Source of the DNA: Thiomonas sp. X19
Lineage (GTDB): Bacteria; Pseudomonadota; Gammaproteobacteria; Burkholderiales; Burkholderiaceae_C
Assembly (NCBI RefSeq): GCF_900089495.1
Contig: NZ_LT605203.1
Span: forward strand, 2,947,016-3,011,015
Direction: 5' to 3'
Length of the DNA stretch: 64,000 nucleotides
In this document: positions 53,617-62,833 of the stretch, piece after piece
How the letters are laid out: each line of letters starts with the position of its first letter
How positions within the stretch are numbered: the stretch's first letter is position 1
The notes under the pieces: model-generated
What the model was told of the DNA's origin: nothing
Seen by the model: the letters and a program-made list of their open reading frames with translations, nothing else
Databases searched by the model: none
Program-made: the position numbers and the translations under genes

Positions 53617-54224
53617 GGGTAATCTCCTTGTGCGTGGGGGACATGATGGCGGGAGGCAAGAACGCTTGCCATGACGTCGAGTCCTCGCCAGATTGGCCTG
53701 ATGAAGGACGCGATCCAAAGGTGGTTTATTCCAGTCACCCCACCATTTCTGTAACAGTGTGTTGGTCAATCCGAACGACTCCGGGGCGGCCATGACTGCG
53801 GCAACCCGCGCTGAACGCGAGCTCCGGGGCCGCCCTGCGCTTCCTTGGGAGCATCCCATGCCCGGCGTCACGCGGCGTTCGCAGAGTCAAACGCTCTCGA
53901 CGTGACCAGCTGAGCCTCCGCGCCCTGATGACCGACCAAGCGTTGGCGCGAACTCGCGTCGTTGCACCACGCCATGGCGCGCCTTGTCTCTGCTTTTTCC
54001 CGGTCACGGCCAGCATGGCGAATCAGCATCAAGTCCGTCTGTCGTGCGTTCCTCGTGGGTCAGATCAGGCTATCCCTGGATTGTCGGTCGCGATCTGAAT
54101 CCCTAGGATCCGCGCTGTCGCCTAGTTGTCCCGCACTGGACCATTGGCGAACATGCAGCATGCCCCAGGCCCCGGCGCGCTGTATAAGGAAAGCGGGGCA
54201 TGTTCAGCACCAGAGGAGATCAGA
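53617..54224. other. intergenic segment upstream of the DsrE-like gene
   Basis: 608 bases with several overlapping GC-rich frames but no gene I can support. It should hold the promoter of the minus-strand P460 gene (near 53650-53750) and of the DsrE-like gene on the plus strand. No repeat or RNA gene was recognised. Confidence 0.4.
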
Positions 54225-54731
54225 ATGGGCAACAACTATTGGGCACACCTCGCACGTCACACCTTGCTGGTCACAGCCTTGCTCGTTGGCGGTGCAACGT
54301 ACGCGCGCGCCGACAATCCATCCATGATGAAGGACTTCAATTTTGAGAAGCCAACCTTCGTTCATGACCTTCCGTTTGCAAAATACAAGCTGGTGTTACA
54401 GGTCAGCAACGGCAACCAAAAATTGTGGAACCTCACGCTGAACAATGCACAAAACGTGATGGACAACCTCGGCCAGGGAAACGTGCGCATCGTGGTTGTG
54501 GCCTATGGCCCAGGGCTTCTGATGCTCTTGAAAAACAGCACGGTATCCGAGCGCATCGCAGCACAAGATGCCGAGGGCATTGAATTTGACGCCTGCCACG
54601 TCACCATGGAAGGGATGGCCAAAAAACTCGGGCACATGCCTGTGTTGACACCCAGCGCTGTGATCGTTCCAGGGGGTGTCGTGCGCCTCATGCAACTCGA
54701 AAAAAATGGCTTTGCGTATGTCAAGCCATGA
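54225..54731 (+). CDS. exported DsrE-like protein
   Basis: A 168-residue protein starting at 54225, behind GAGGAGATCAG. Signal peptide (about 8-28, LARHTLLVTALLVGGATYARA). The mature domain has the DsrE/TusD-like alpha/beta pattern: YKLVLQVSNGNQKLWNLTLNNAQNVM, VRIVVVAYGPGLLMLL and the conserved Cys in IEFDACHVTM. Cytoplasmic DsrE relatives carry persulfide sulfur on that Cys. An exported version suggests handling of sulfur or thiols in the periplasm of a sulfur- or metal-metabolising organism. Confidence 0.82.
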   Translation: MGNNYWAHLARHTLLVTALLVGGATYARADNPSMMKDFNFEKPTFVHDLPFAKYKLVLQVSNGNQKLWNLTLNNAQNVMDNLGQGNVRIVVVAYGPGLLMLLKNSTVSERIAAQDAEGIEFDACHVTMEGMAKKLGHMPVLTPSAVIVPGGVVRLMQLEKNGFAYVKP

Positions 54732-55051
54732 CAGCGCCACGCAACCAAGGCGGACAAAGCAAAGCTTTCGGTGTCAATGCCAGGACGCGGAACCGACTGC
54801 GCCCATGTTGAAGTGGCAAACATGCTGCCATCTGCGTAACAGCGCAGGTGGCAGCATAACCAAGAATCACGTTTACCCTGATACTTATGATTAAGTTTAA
54901 CTATATCCATTTATTTTATTTTATAAACACGATTTTTAATGGATAGTACAAAAGGAAGCGCTGATTCTGATTCATTCCCGGCCTGCCGTTTGGCTTGGCG
55001 GTGTGGCGCTGAGACAATGAAAGCTGCTCCCGAGACGCTGAGGAGCCCCTG
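54732..55051. other. AT-rich intergenic stretch
   Basis: 320 bases, markedly AT-rich between 54880 and 54960, with no supportable gene. It lies next to a decayed IS5 element, whose left end may fall near 55010 (GAGACAATGAAAG), although no matching right end was found. Confidence 0.4.
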
Positions 55052-55290
55052 TGCAGACGAGCTTTTCTGAATTCGAATACGCCAACAAGAAGAGGCAGAC
55101 GCGCGGCGCGATCGCTTCCTGGCTGAGATTGAAGCGGTGATGCGCCTTGGGATGCGCTGGTAGCGGTCCTTGCGCCTCACGATCCCAGCAGCGGTGGCCG
55201 TGGCCGCCCGCCCAAGCACGGCTGGGTAGAAAAGATGGAATGGGTCGAGCAACGCAAGGCCAGCCTGCGCGCGAAGGTGGAACCGACGTT
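55052..55290 (+). pseudogene. IS5-family transposase remnant
   Basis: Starts with a recognisable IS5 N-terminus (MQTSFSEFEYANKKRQTR using GTG 55052), has a frameshift near 55115 into RDRFLAEIEAV, then PHDPSSGGRGRPP. It jumps to the C-terminal segment HGWVEKMEWVEQRKASLRAKVE, which normally lies about 250 residues later. The DDE core is deleted. Confidence 0.75.
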
Positions 55291-55599
55291 CGTGGAACTG
55301 ATGCGAAGTCGTCAATCTGGCACGAACGGCAACGCTTCCAGATCGATGCACAGGATCTGAAGCGGTTGACACCTAAACTCACCGCTGCCGCACAGACTGG
55401 TCAACTCAACCCAATGCGCGTCGTCTTCGGCCAGACCGTCAAGACTTGGAAGAGCTGCCACGACAGCTTCCGCAATTAGGGTGAAGCGCGGCCGATACGG
55501 CGCAACCGCGACGCATCAGCATCGGTCACTTCGACAAGAGTCGTTGATTCGTCGTTGATTCGGCGCGGAGTGGGCCATGCACTGGAGGTACGCGTTCCA

Positions 55600-56625
55600 A
55601 TGTTGTTCTTTAACCGTTCATCGCCGATCCGTCTCAACCTTGCCCTGCAAGGGGGCGGCGCTCATGGAGCATTCACCTGGGGGGTGCTGGATGCTTTGCT
55701 GGAGGATGGCCGCTTCAGTTTTGATGGCCTCAGTGGCGCCAGCGCTGGAGCGATGAATGCCGTGATGCTGGCTGAGGGGCTACGCCGAGGCGGGCGCGAT
55801 GGTGCTCGTGATCTGTTGGCCACGTTCTGGACCCGTGTCGCTGCCCATGTGCCCATCGGGTTCGTCATGCCCACCGACGAAAGGGCCGATGTGGCCTTGA
55901 CCCCTGCGGCGCGCCTGATGCTGCAGTGGGCCCAATTCATCTCGCCATATCAGTTCAACCCCTTGAACCTCAACCCGTTGCGTGAGGTCTTGGGCGAACT
56001 GGTGGACTTCGACGCGTTGCGCACGACCGCGTTGCCCAGCTTGTTCATCGCCGCCACGCGCGTGGCGACAGGCCAGCTACACCTGTTCCGCAACCCTGAA
56101 CTCGGCGTCGAAGCCTTGTTGGCCTCGGCGTGTTTGCCTAATCTGCAACATGCCGTTCAACTGGACGGCGCGATGTATTGGGATGGCGCCTTTGCCGCCA
56201 ACCCTGCCGTTTTGCCCCTGCTATTCACAGGTGCTAGCGACACCTTGCTGGTTCTACTCAGTCCGCTCCAGTCGGTGTCGACCCCGCGCAGCGTGCAGGG
56301 CATCCGGGAGCGCACCCTGGAACTGGCGTTCACGGCACCATTCCTGCGGGAAATGCAGATCATTGCCCACATCCACGATTTTGTCGCCTTGTCGCCCATG
56401 CGCTTCGGTCGGCTGGAGCGACGCATCATGCGTTCGCGCTTCCACTTGATCGAGGCCCATGCGCTGATGCACGACCTTGCGGCCGAAACCCGACTGACCC
56501 CGCATTTGCCCTTTCTCGAACACTTGCGAGACCTTGGTCGCGAGCAGACGACGACATGGCTGGACCAACACCGCGCCAAACTCGGACGGCAATCCAGTCT
56601 GGATTTGTCTGCGCTGTTCGGTTGA
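55600..56625 (+). CDS. patatin-like phospholipase
   Basis: A 341-residue patatin-fold lipase from the ATG at 55600, with GGAGG 10 bases upstream; an in-frame ATG at 55555 lacks one. Oxyanion loop LQGGGAHGAFTWG (residues 17-29), nucleophile Ser in the GxSxG motif LSGASAGAMNAVML, and the catalytic Asp in DGAFAANPAVLPL complete the Ser-Asp dyad. It resembles RssA-type single-domain patatins. Probably acts on phospholipids or granule lipids; a PHA link through the phasin gene 28 kb away is speculative. Confidence 0.88.
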   Translation: MLFFNRSSPIRLNLALQGGGAHGAFTWGVLDALLEDGRFSFDGLSGASAGAMNAVMLAEGLRRGGRDGARDLLATFWTRVAAHVPIGFVMPTDERADVALTPAARLMLQWAQFISPYQFNPLNLNPLREVLGELVDFDALRTTALPSLFIAATRVATGQLHLFRNPELGVEALLASACLPNLQHAVQLDGAMYWDGAFAANPAVLPLLFTGASDTLLVLLSPLQSVSTPRSVQGIRERTLELAFTAPFLREMQIIAHIHDFVALSPMRFGRLERRIMRSRFHLIEAHALMHDLAAETRLTPHLPFLEHLRDLGREQTTTWLDQHRAKLGRQSSLDLSALFG

Positions 56626-56880
56626 GCTTGTGGCAAGCCGACGGGCTGATCCCATCCCTGCGCCGCAGGTGCTCCGGAAGGGTCATCCGACTCCAAGAAT
56701 CGGCCAGGCATGCCCCGCCCACGTCATGCGGCAGTCACACACAGGGGTTTCAATCACCTTTCATGTGACTTCACGCGGGGCGAGGTCGCTCCTGTGACAC
56801 GGTCGTTCCCAGCAGAGCTCACCCACCTCGCGCAAGGCTATTTTGCGATCAAGGATCGCGTCCTCAATGATGTACATCCC

Positions 56881-57615
56881 ATGATTGAAAACACGATACC
56901 AGCGGCACCGTGGCACTCGGGGAGACAACATGCCCCCTGGTTCGTGCCGCCGGCGCGGAGCAAGGGGCCCGAACTTTCAGCCGATCCCCTGGCGATCGGG
57001 CTCTCGTTCAAAGCGAGTCATGCCTACGCGCAAGCTGCCATCTGGTTACGCAAGGCCGCTGACCACGGCAACTCGGTGGCTCAGTTCCATCTGGGCTTCT
57101 TGTATGCCCACGGTCAAGATGTCTTCAAGGATTTCGTGCAAGCAGCCTTTTGGTATGGCAAGGCTGCAGCGCAGGGCCATGCCGGCGCACAGTGCGCTCT
57201 GGGCATCTTTCACAAACAAGGCCAGGGCGTGGCCCAAGACTTCGCGCAAGCCGCCCTCTGGTTCCGCGAGGCGGTCGAACTTGGTGAGAGCACGGCGCAA
57301 TACCACTTGGGCGACCTCTATCAGGAGGGGCTTGGAGTTCCGCAAAACGACACTCTCGCGGCCTTCTGGTTTCGTCAGGCCGCCGATCAGGGGCATATCG
57401 CCGCCCAGTACCGCCTGGGCGTGATGTGCCGTGAGGGATTGGGTCTTCCCCAGGATTTCGCGCAAGCTGCGCGCTGGCTACAGCTTGCGGCGGAGCAGGA
57501 ATATGGTCCGGCACAGCTTGAACTGACCAGTCTCGTTCAAAGTGGTCAAAACGAACCGAAGAGTGACAGTCCCACGTCATTGCAGTTTGCCTCGATGGGA
57601 TTTAACGCAGCGTGA
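56881..57615 (+). CDS. Sel1-repeat (TPR-like) protein
   Basis: A 244-residue protein with at least five Sel1 repeats of about 36 residues (from about 60 to 215), seen as AAIWLRKAADHGNSVAQFHLG, AAFWYGKAAAQGHAGAQCALG, AALWFREAVELGESTAQYHLG and so on. These form an alpha-solenoid for protein binding. Start taken at 56881 (MIENTIPAAPW); the open frame extends back to 56710 without a better ribosome site. No signal peptide on this start. Role unknown. Confidence 0.78.
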   Translation: MIENTIPAAPWHSGRQHAPWFVPPARSKGPELSADPLAIGLSFKASHAYAQAAIWLRKAADHGNSVAQFHLGFLYAHGQDVFKDFVQAAFWYGKAAAQGHAGAQCALGIFHKQGQGVAQDFAQAALWFREAVELGESTAQYHLGDLYQEGLGVPQNDTLAAFWFRQAADQGHIAAQYRLGVMCREGLGLPQDFAQAARWLQLAAEQEYGPAQLELTSLVQSGQNEPKSDSPTSLQFASMGFNAA

Positions 57616-57852
57616 TCGTCACCAAGGCAATCGGTTCAGAGTCCGTCATGAAACCGTCTTGCCGATGCGCGCCATGTCGCCTCGGTCGCACTCGCCGTGG
57701 CGCTGGACTGGGCCGTGATGCAATGGATGTCGATCGCCAGCGGCTGGAAGTCGCTGGTGGCCATCGTTGCCGCGGCGTTCTGGCAGGCGGCGTGAGGGCT
57801 CAACCCTTTCCGTCACTCTCCTTCTCCTTCATGCTTCGCCTGAGGAAAGCCC

Positions 57853-58293
57853 TTACTTCGCCTTCTTCGGCCTGCCAGTCTTGATCGCTGGGACGGCTTC
57901 CAGGGCTGCGAGCAAAGCAACATCCGACAGCGTTGCCAGCAAGCCAATGCCAGCGCGCAGCACTTCGCTTTTCTTGGCTGGGCGCTTCAAATCCACCAGC
58001 CGATCTTTCAGCGCGTCGAGCACGGCATACTCGTTGCGCGGAATAGTGAAACTGTCGCGCACGAGTTTGAGCTTGGGGGGCTTGGCCGCGGACGCGGGCG
58101 TTGGCTTGACTGCCTTGGCGGGGGCGGTCTTGCGCCCAGGCGCCTTGACTTTGGCTTGCACCCGCGTTGTCGGCGTAGCCTTGACGGCTGGCGCGAGCTT
58201 GCCGGTTTTGCGCAGGACGGGCGTTGCTGCGCGCGCCGGTGTTTGTCCAGCTTTACTGGTTTTGACGGAAGAGCCGGTATTGGCGACTTGCAT
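57853..58293 (-). CDS. histone H1-like, Ala/Lys/Pro-tailed conserved protein
   Basis: A 146-residue protein. The N-terminal 75 residues are a low-complexity Ala/Lys/Pro/Thr tail (KAPGRKTAPAKAVKPT) like bacterial H1 proteins. The C-terminal half is a conserved folded domain (LKLVRDSFTIPRNEYAVLDALKDRL, KKSEVLRAGIGLLATLSD, TGRPKKAK) with an RHH-like feel. AGGAG lies 6 bases before the ATG at 58293. This family is widespread in Burkholderiales and presumed to bind DNA. Function not known. Confidence 0.75.
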   Translation of the reverse strand: MQVANTGSSVKTSKAGQTPARAATPVLRKTGKLAPAVKATPTTRVQAKVKAPGRKTAPAKAVKPTPASAAKPPKLKLVRDSFTIPRNEYAVLDALKDRLVDLKRPAKKSEVLRAGIGLLATLSDVALLAALEAVPAIKTGRPKKAK

Positions 58294-58439
58294 GGCGAAC
58301 TCCTGAAACATGTCAATGAAGTAAACAGTTTATACCGTATATGCCAATATAGAAACATGACTCCAACACACCAGGGCGAACAGCGGCGTGACGCTTTGAT
58401 GGCCACACATTCATGTGCAACGCCGAACACGTAAAGCCC

Positions 58440-58553
58440 CACGCGAATGGTCTTGCGGTCGATCACGGTGAGGCGATGGATCTCGCGCTGCGTGGCCCCG
58501 CGTTCCAGCAGGGCTCAGATGGTGGTGTGCAGGTGTGGCTTCAAGACGTTCAC
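58440..58553 (-). pseudogene. IS21-family IstA N-terminal fragment
   Basis: From GTG 58553 the minus frame reads NVLKPHLHTTI, stop, then ALLERGATQREIHRLTVIDRKTIR: the IstA helix-turn-helix opening with one nonsense codon. Sequence is lost after about 38 residues. A remnant only. Confidence 0.7.
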
Positions 58554-58959
58554 TCCAGAGTTCCATCAACGATGAGGGGATGGAAAGTGACGTCCTGCCT
58601 AGCCTTGACGCGGTCCGAAATCGGCGCGCTCGGCGCACCGTCACACCGCGGTCAGAGCGGGGGAATTTGGGTGGCTGAACCGCCCCGGGAATCCCGGAGG
58701 CTGTTCAATGCAAGGTTCGAAACGTGCCCCGACAGGAGGCCGATCTTGGCGTCTGTCGTCGGTTTCTGGAGCTTGCGTGCCTTGAGGAGGGCGTGGTCGG
58801 CGTCACGGAGCGAGGAGGCGCCGTCGCGATGTTGACCGTCGCGGCGGACCTGGTGGTACTGGATGCGCCGCCGTTGATCCAGCGCGCTGGGAGGGGATCG
58901 GCTCGAGGATCGCGGCGCGCTCGGCATCGCGCCGCCCCGGCACGGCCCAGGATGAACTC

Positions 58960-59460
58960 CAGGGGTTGAGCGCTTGGGCCGACGCGCGGCGATGGCAACC
59001 CTTCCCGATGGTCTCCCAACGCAGCCGCCCGCGATCGGTCACCAGCACCACGCCAAGCAGGAACTGGCGGCGGATGCCCCCGTCCTTGGACAGGCCAACC
59101 TGGCGCACATCGCTCTCCAGTTCGCCCGGCCCCTCCACGCCCATGGCGGGCCTGTCGTCGAACACGACCGACAACTCCTGGTCGATCAGCGGGCGCAGCA
59201 ACCCGGCAAGCTGTGCCTGCACCTCATCCTGATGCCCGACCAGCGCGTCCAGCGCACGCAGCAGTTGCTGCGGCGTGACCTCTCCCGGGGCGCCAACCGC
59301 GGCAACGCCACCGTCTGCAGCCAGCGCAGGACGCCGAGTTCGACTTTCGCCACTTGCCATGGTGGCACCAGTCCCAGTGCACTGGTGAGCAAATTCTCGA
59401 CGCCCAAGCTCATGCAACCCCCGATTGGATCGACGCAACACCAGCCTGCGGACATGTGGA
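58960..59460 (-). pseudogene. IS1634-family transposase remnant
   Basis: Minus-strand pieces in two frames: LLTSALGLVPPWQVAKVELG (near 59390), then after a frameshift TPQQLLRALDALVGHQDEVQ, LLRPLIDQELSVVFDD (usual VVFYD with the first catalytic Asp region), DVRQVGLSKDG and RRQFLLGVVLVTDRG near 59040. N- and C-terminal parts are gone. Similar debris may extend to about 58650. Confidence 0.65.
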
Positions 59461-59467
59461 CAAGCCG

Positions 59468-59650
59468 CTAAAGCAACATGTCCGCAAGACACGCTGGCAA
59501 CTCGGCCAGGAGTCGCTGCGCCGCGTCCCGCGTCAAGAAGCGAATGCGCCGGATCGGCTCCTTCAACATCCGAATCTTGGCTGCCTTGTCCAGCCATTCC
59601 CAATCGTGCTCGCACTTGCGCAGAATCGCGCTAAATCTCCTGGGCAGTTT
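59468..59650 (-). pseudogene. tyrosine recombinase (phage integrase) fragment
   Basis: A 60-residue minus-strand piece, CEHDWEWLDKAAKIRMLKEP then RIRFLTRDAAQRLLAELPACLADM, is the linker between the core-binding and catalytic domains of a tyrosine integrase of the kind adjoining prophages and islands. Catalytic residues downstream are lost where it meets the IS1634 debris. Confidence 0.7.
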
Positions 59651-59847
59651 GGAGCGATGAGCGATGCCAACCCCAATCTGCCTGAAGACTTGTCCGCCTT
59701 TCAAGATTACAAGATTACGGGATATGACCGATTTGTCATGCTCCGGTAGGCCCTCGGTCATGGTCGGCATACTAGAGTGGAACCCATGCTGAAACCGATT
59801 TCAGCAGGGCCCGACCGGGCCATTTCCCCTCTCGAAAGGAGTCAGTC

Positions 59848-60222
59848 ATGAAAACCTGCAAATTTGTTCCGAGTCTGTTGCTGGCCGGCGCCCTGGTCGC
59901 GCCCCTGGCCGCGTATGCCGCACAGCCCGTTCACTCCGCCCCCGGCGAGATCGGCATCGTCTTCCACGATGCCCCAGGCACCCAAACGCGCGAGCAGGTG
60001 CGGCGCGAACTCGATGCCTTTCGCCGCAACCCCGTCTCGGCAGATGGTCATTGGCGCCAGGTCGGCGGCGGGATCGGCTGGGCAACCGTGCCCCACGCCT
60101 ACAAACTGCAAAATGGAAAGCTGCTGCACGCCGATCGCTTCGACCACAGCACTCCCCGGCCGGATCTGAATATGACGGCTGAAGAACGGCAGATGGCTCG
60201 AGAGCTATACACCGGCGGTTGA
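59848..60222 (+). CDS. exported DUF4148-like protein
   Basis: A 124-residue protein with a signal peptide (MKTCKFVPSLLLAGALVAPLAAYA). The mature part has TREQVRRELDAFRRNPVSADGHW, the DUF4148 pattern of a short helical secreted protein common in Burkholderiales. GAAAGGAG lies before the ATG. Function unknown. It is upstream of the damaged cupredoxin gene on the same strand. Confidence 0.75.
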   Translation: MKTCKFVPSLLLAGALVAPLAAYAAQPVHSAPGEIGIVFHDAPGTQTREQVRRELDAFRRNPVSADGHWRQVGGGIGWATVPHAYKLQNGKLLHADRFDHSTPRPDLNMTAEERQMARELYTGG

Positions 60223-60314
60223 GGATGCCACGCGTCCGGGCTTTGCCAAACGGCAACGCCACGCGACTTCGTCGCGGCGCCCAGACCGGCTGTCGAGATG
60301 CCCGTCAGTCCGGC

Positions 60315-60742
60315 ATGCCGGATCCGACGGGCACTCTGCTCGCTTTTCCCGCGCTGGCGCTCGCTGCCGGCAGTGGGCACGAACATTCGCAGGCATGAAG
60401 GGCATGCACGGGGAGTTCCACGGCGAGAACGACTGGCTTGGGCATCCTGACGACTCATCCCAAGTGACCCGCATCATCAAGGTCGCCACCACGGACTTGA
60501 CGGTGAAGGCTGGCGAAACCGCCGAATTCGAGGTCGCCAACATGGGCAAGCTCGACCACGAATCTGTGCTTGGCGAGGCTGCCGAACATGAAAATGGAGC
60601 ATCCCACCGGCGTCAGTGTCGCGCCCGGAAAGACCGCTTCGCTGATCCGGACGTTCACCAAAGTCGGCATGCTTTTAAGTATGGCTGTCACCTCCACGGA
60701 CACTTTGCGGCGTGGGTTGCTGCCGGTCAAGTCGCCCGCTGA
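60315..60742 (+). pseudogene. plastocyanin-like cupredoxin (CopI-type), frameshifted
   Basis: A leader with PTGTLLAFPALALAAGSGHEHS (from 60315) runs into a stop. A second frame (about 60394-60590) gives IKVATTDLTVKAGETAEFEVANMGKLDHE, the first half of a blue-copper fold, and a third (from about 60585) MKMEHPTGVSVAPGKTASLIRTFTK. A last change of frame reaches HLHGHFAAW. At least three frame breaks. Intact homologues are periplasmic copper-tolerance proteins. Confidence 0.78.
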
Positions 60743-60748
60743 GTGCCC

Positions 60749-61168
60749 ATGGATAAGCTGCGCGTCATTCCAATCCTGATCCTGTTGCTGTGCGTGGCCG
60801 TTCCCACTGCCGGCTGGGCTTCGCTCATGAACGGCGCGCATTGCAAGCGCACGACTCCACACGAAGCGGAAAACCTGCCTGGCGCCGGGCACGACGCCAC
60901 TGTGCAGAGCTCGGAAGCCGCCCACGGCAGGGGCCATGACGCTTCAGGCGAGCCCGCCGGTCCCGGCAGCCCGAACGACTCCAACGCATGCAAGTGCGCC
61001 TGCAACAACGATGTTTGTGCCTTGTCCTGCGACGGAACTATGGCATTTTCACGGCACGGGCGTTGCCTCCTCGATCCGGGCAAGCAAATTGCTGGCTCCA
61101 TTGCGCCGTGGCAGCTTGCGATTGCGCACGGCAGGGTCTCGCTAAGACCCCCGATCTCCCACAGCTGA
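60749..61168 (+). CDS. Cys-rich exported protein of unknown function
   Basis: A 139-residue protein: signal peptide (MDKLRVIPILILLLCVAVPTAGWA), then a Cys/His-rich chain with ACKCACNNDVCALSC clustered around residue 90 and further Cys at both sides. The Cys cluster suggests metal binding. Placement directly after the broken cupredoxin suggests a copper-region accessory (CopL-like in character, not proven). ATG 60749 preferred to GTG 60743. Confidence 0.55.
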   Translation: MDKLRVIPILILLLCVAVPTAGWASLMNGAHCKRTTPHEAENLPGAGHDATVQSSEAAHGRGHDASGEPAGPGSPNDSNACKCACNNDVCALSCDGTMAFSRHGRCLLDPGKQIAGSIAPWQLAIAHGRVSLRPPISHS

Positions 61169-61246
61169 ACCACTCGCTACGCCGCCTCTTCGGGCGGGGT
61201 CGTGCCGCGTCCGCGGCATTGCGTTCAGTTGCTTGGGAGATTCGTC

Positions 61247-62122
61247 ATGAAAACTTGTGTGAAATGCAGCAGCAAACAGTGTGAGGGCGCCGGCTGGAAG
61301 TGTCTCGTGTGTGGGTATATGCCGCCACAAAAAGACGGATTCGTGATTCTGGCACCCAATATGGTGGAGATGAATGACGGTTATCATGTTGCTTTATTTT
61401 CAGAATGCGCTGCGATAGAAACTCATCACTTTTGGTTTGTCGTGCGCAGAAAAATAATCGTGGATTTTCTCAAATCGGAGCTTCCATATTCAACAAGCAT
61501 GTTGGAAATTGGCTGTGGAAACGGGTTTATGTTATCGGATATCCAGAAAAATTTTCCGGGCCTGACACTATGCGGCAGCGAGGCCTCGCTCGAGGGACTG
61601 CACCATGCATCGACACTCTCCATCGGGGCAAATTTGATTCAAATGGACGCCAGATCCATACCATTTGAGGAGGAATTTGACATTATCGGAGCGTTTGACG
61701 TTCTGGAGCATATCGATCTCGACGAGAGAGTCCTTCAGCAGATGTATTGTGCATGTAAACCGGGCGGTGGGATCTTCTTGACTGTGCCACAGCATCAATG
61801 GTTATGGAGCAGCACAGATGAATATGCTGGCCACAAACGACGTTACTCGCGCGCCGAATTGGTGCGCAAAGTTGAGGCGGCGGGCTTTCGCGTGCAACGC
61901 GTCACCTCATTTGTTTTTTTGCTCCTCCCCCTCATGGTGATTTCACGGTTGCTGCAGAGAAATTCGAAAAAATCAAAGAACCCGGTTGATGAAGGGTTCC
62001 GAATCGGGAGATTCACCAATCGAATCTTGCGAGTTTTGCTCGAAATTGAACGTTGGCCGATCAGGATGGGAGTTTCCCTGCCGATGGGGGGATCGTTACT
62101 GCTCGTCGCAAGAAAGCCCTGA
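61247..62122 (+). CDS. SAM-dependent methyltransferase with N-terminal zinc-ribbon, low GC
   Basis: A 291-residue class I methyltransferase. N-terminal Cys pairs (CVKCSSKQCEG, CLVCGY) suggest a zinc ribbon. The Rossmann fold begins with MLEIGCGNGFML (about 87-98), and FDIIGAFDVLEHIDL and FLTVPQHQWLW follow. A hydrophobic C-terminal stretch (VFLLLPLMVISRLL, about 225-238) may associate with membrane. This layout is seen in polysaccharide/O-antigen type methyltransferases. GC content and codon use are clearly lower than in the neighbours, and transposase debris lies on one side: probable recent transfer. Substrate unknown. Confidence 0.8.
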   Translation: MKTCVKCSSKQCEGAGWKCLVCGYMPPQKDGFVILAPNMVEMNDGYHVALFSECAAIETHHFWFVVRRKIIVDFLKSELPYSTSMLEIGCGNGFMLSDIQKNFPGLTLCGSEASLEGLHHASTLSIGANLIQMDARSIPFEEEFDIIGAFDVLEHIDLDERVLQQMYCACKPGGGIFLTVPQHQWLWSSTDEYAGHKRRYSRAELVRKVEAAGFRVQRVTSFVFLLLPLMVISRLLQRNSKKSKNPVDEGFRIGRFTNRILRVLLEIERWPIRMGVSLPMGGSLLLVARKP

Positions 62123-62399
62123 TTTTGAACAAACGCAGGGGTTGAACGGCGCCCCACTCGGAGTGCGCCAGTTCCGCAGGGATTGGCGCACCACTGGCAC
62201 ACCATCGGAAGGCTTCCTCGCCGACGGCGGGGCCGAAATTCGCCTCGCCGTGCAGGTTTTCGGGTGTGATGCGGCCAGCAACGGGTCGAAGCCGTATTCC
62301 CCGGGCGCCCCGACTCGATGACGAGGCGGCCGCCCTCCTCGCCCTGATGGCCACCCAAACTGGCGGACTCAGGATGCCGATCTCGTTCTCCAGCATCAA
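62123..62399. other. degenerate segment after the methyltransferase
   Basis: 277 bases of unclear origin between the methyltransferase and an IS630 fragment. Short frames on both strands; nothing recognisable. Confidence 0.35.
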
Positions 62400-62538
62400 A
62401 CAACTCGTGCAGCGCATTGACCAGTTCGTCTCGCACCACAACACCAACTCCCAGCCATTCCGCTGGACCGCCACTGCCGACTCGATCCTCGAAAAGCTGC
62501 ATCGACTTTGCTCACATATCAGCGGGACAGGACACTGA
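62400..62538 (+). pseudogene. IS630-family transposase C-terminal fragment
   Basis: KQLVQRIDQFVSHHNTNSQPF then RWTATADSILEKLHRLC is the C-terminal tail of IS630-type transposases (usual WNxxPxPFxWxKTADEIL). Only about 45 residues remain. The rest of the gene is not visible in the window. Confidence 0.7.
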
Positions 62539-62833
62539 TATGGTCGCTCTTGTCAATAGGCGCAGGGCTTCGATGTGGATCCAGTGGCACGGGGTGATGC
62601 GGCACAAGTCTGCTGCTGCGACGATGGATCAGACTGATATTCGTGGGTTGATTACCACCGTGCATCGATCCGTCATGGAAGCTGCCTCGCTCTAGTGGCG
62701 CAGGTTGCCCCGAAGGGTTCTGTGGATAGTGTTGGTGAGGGTTTTTCCTATCGTGATCGTGCCGCATCACCGTAAGCGGCTAGCCGTTCCACCTTGAACA
62801 GCGGATGGATAGCGGCCAACATGGTGTCCACGT

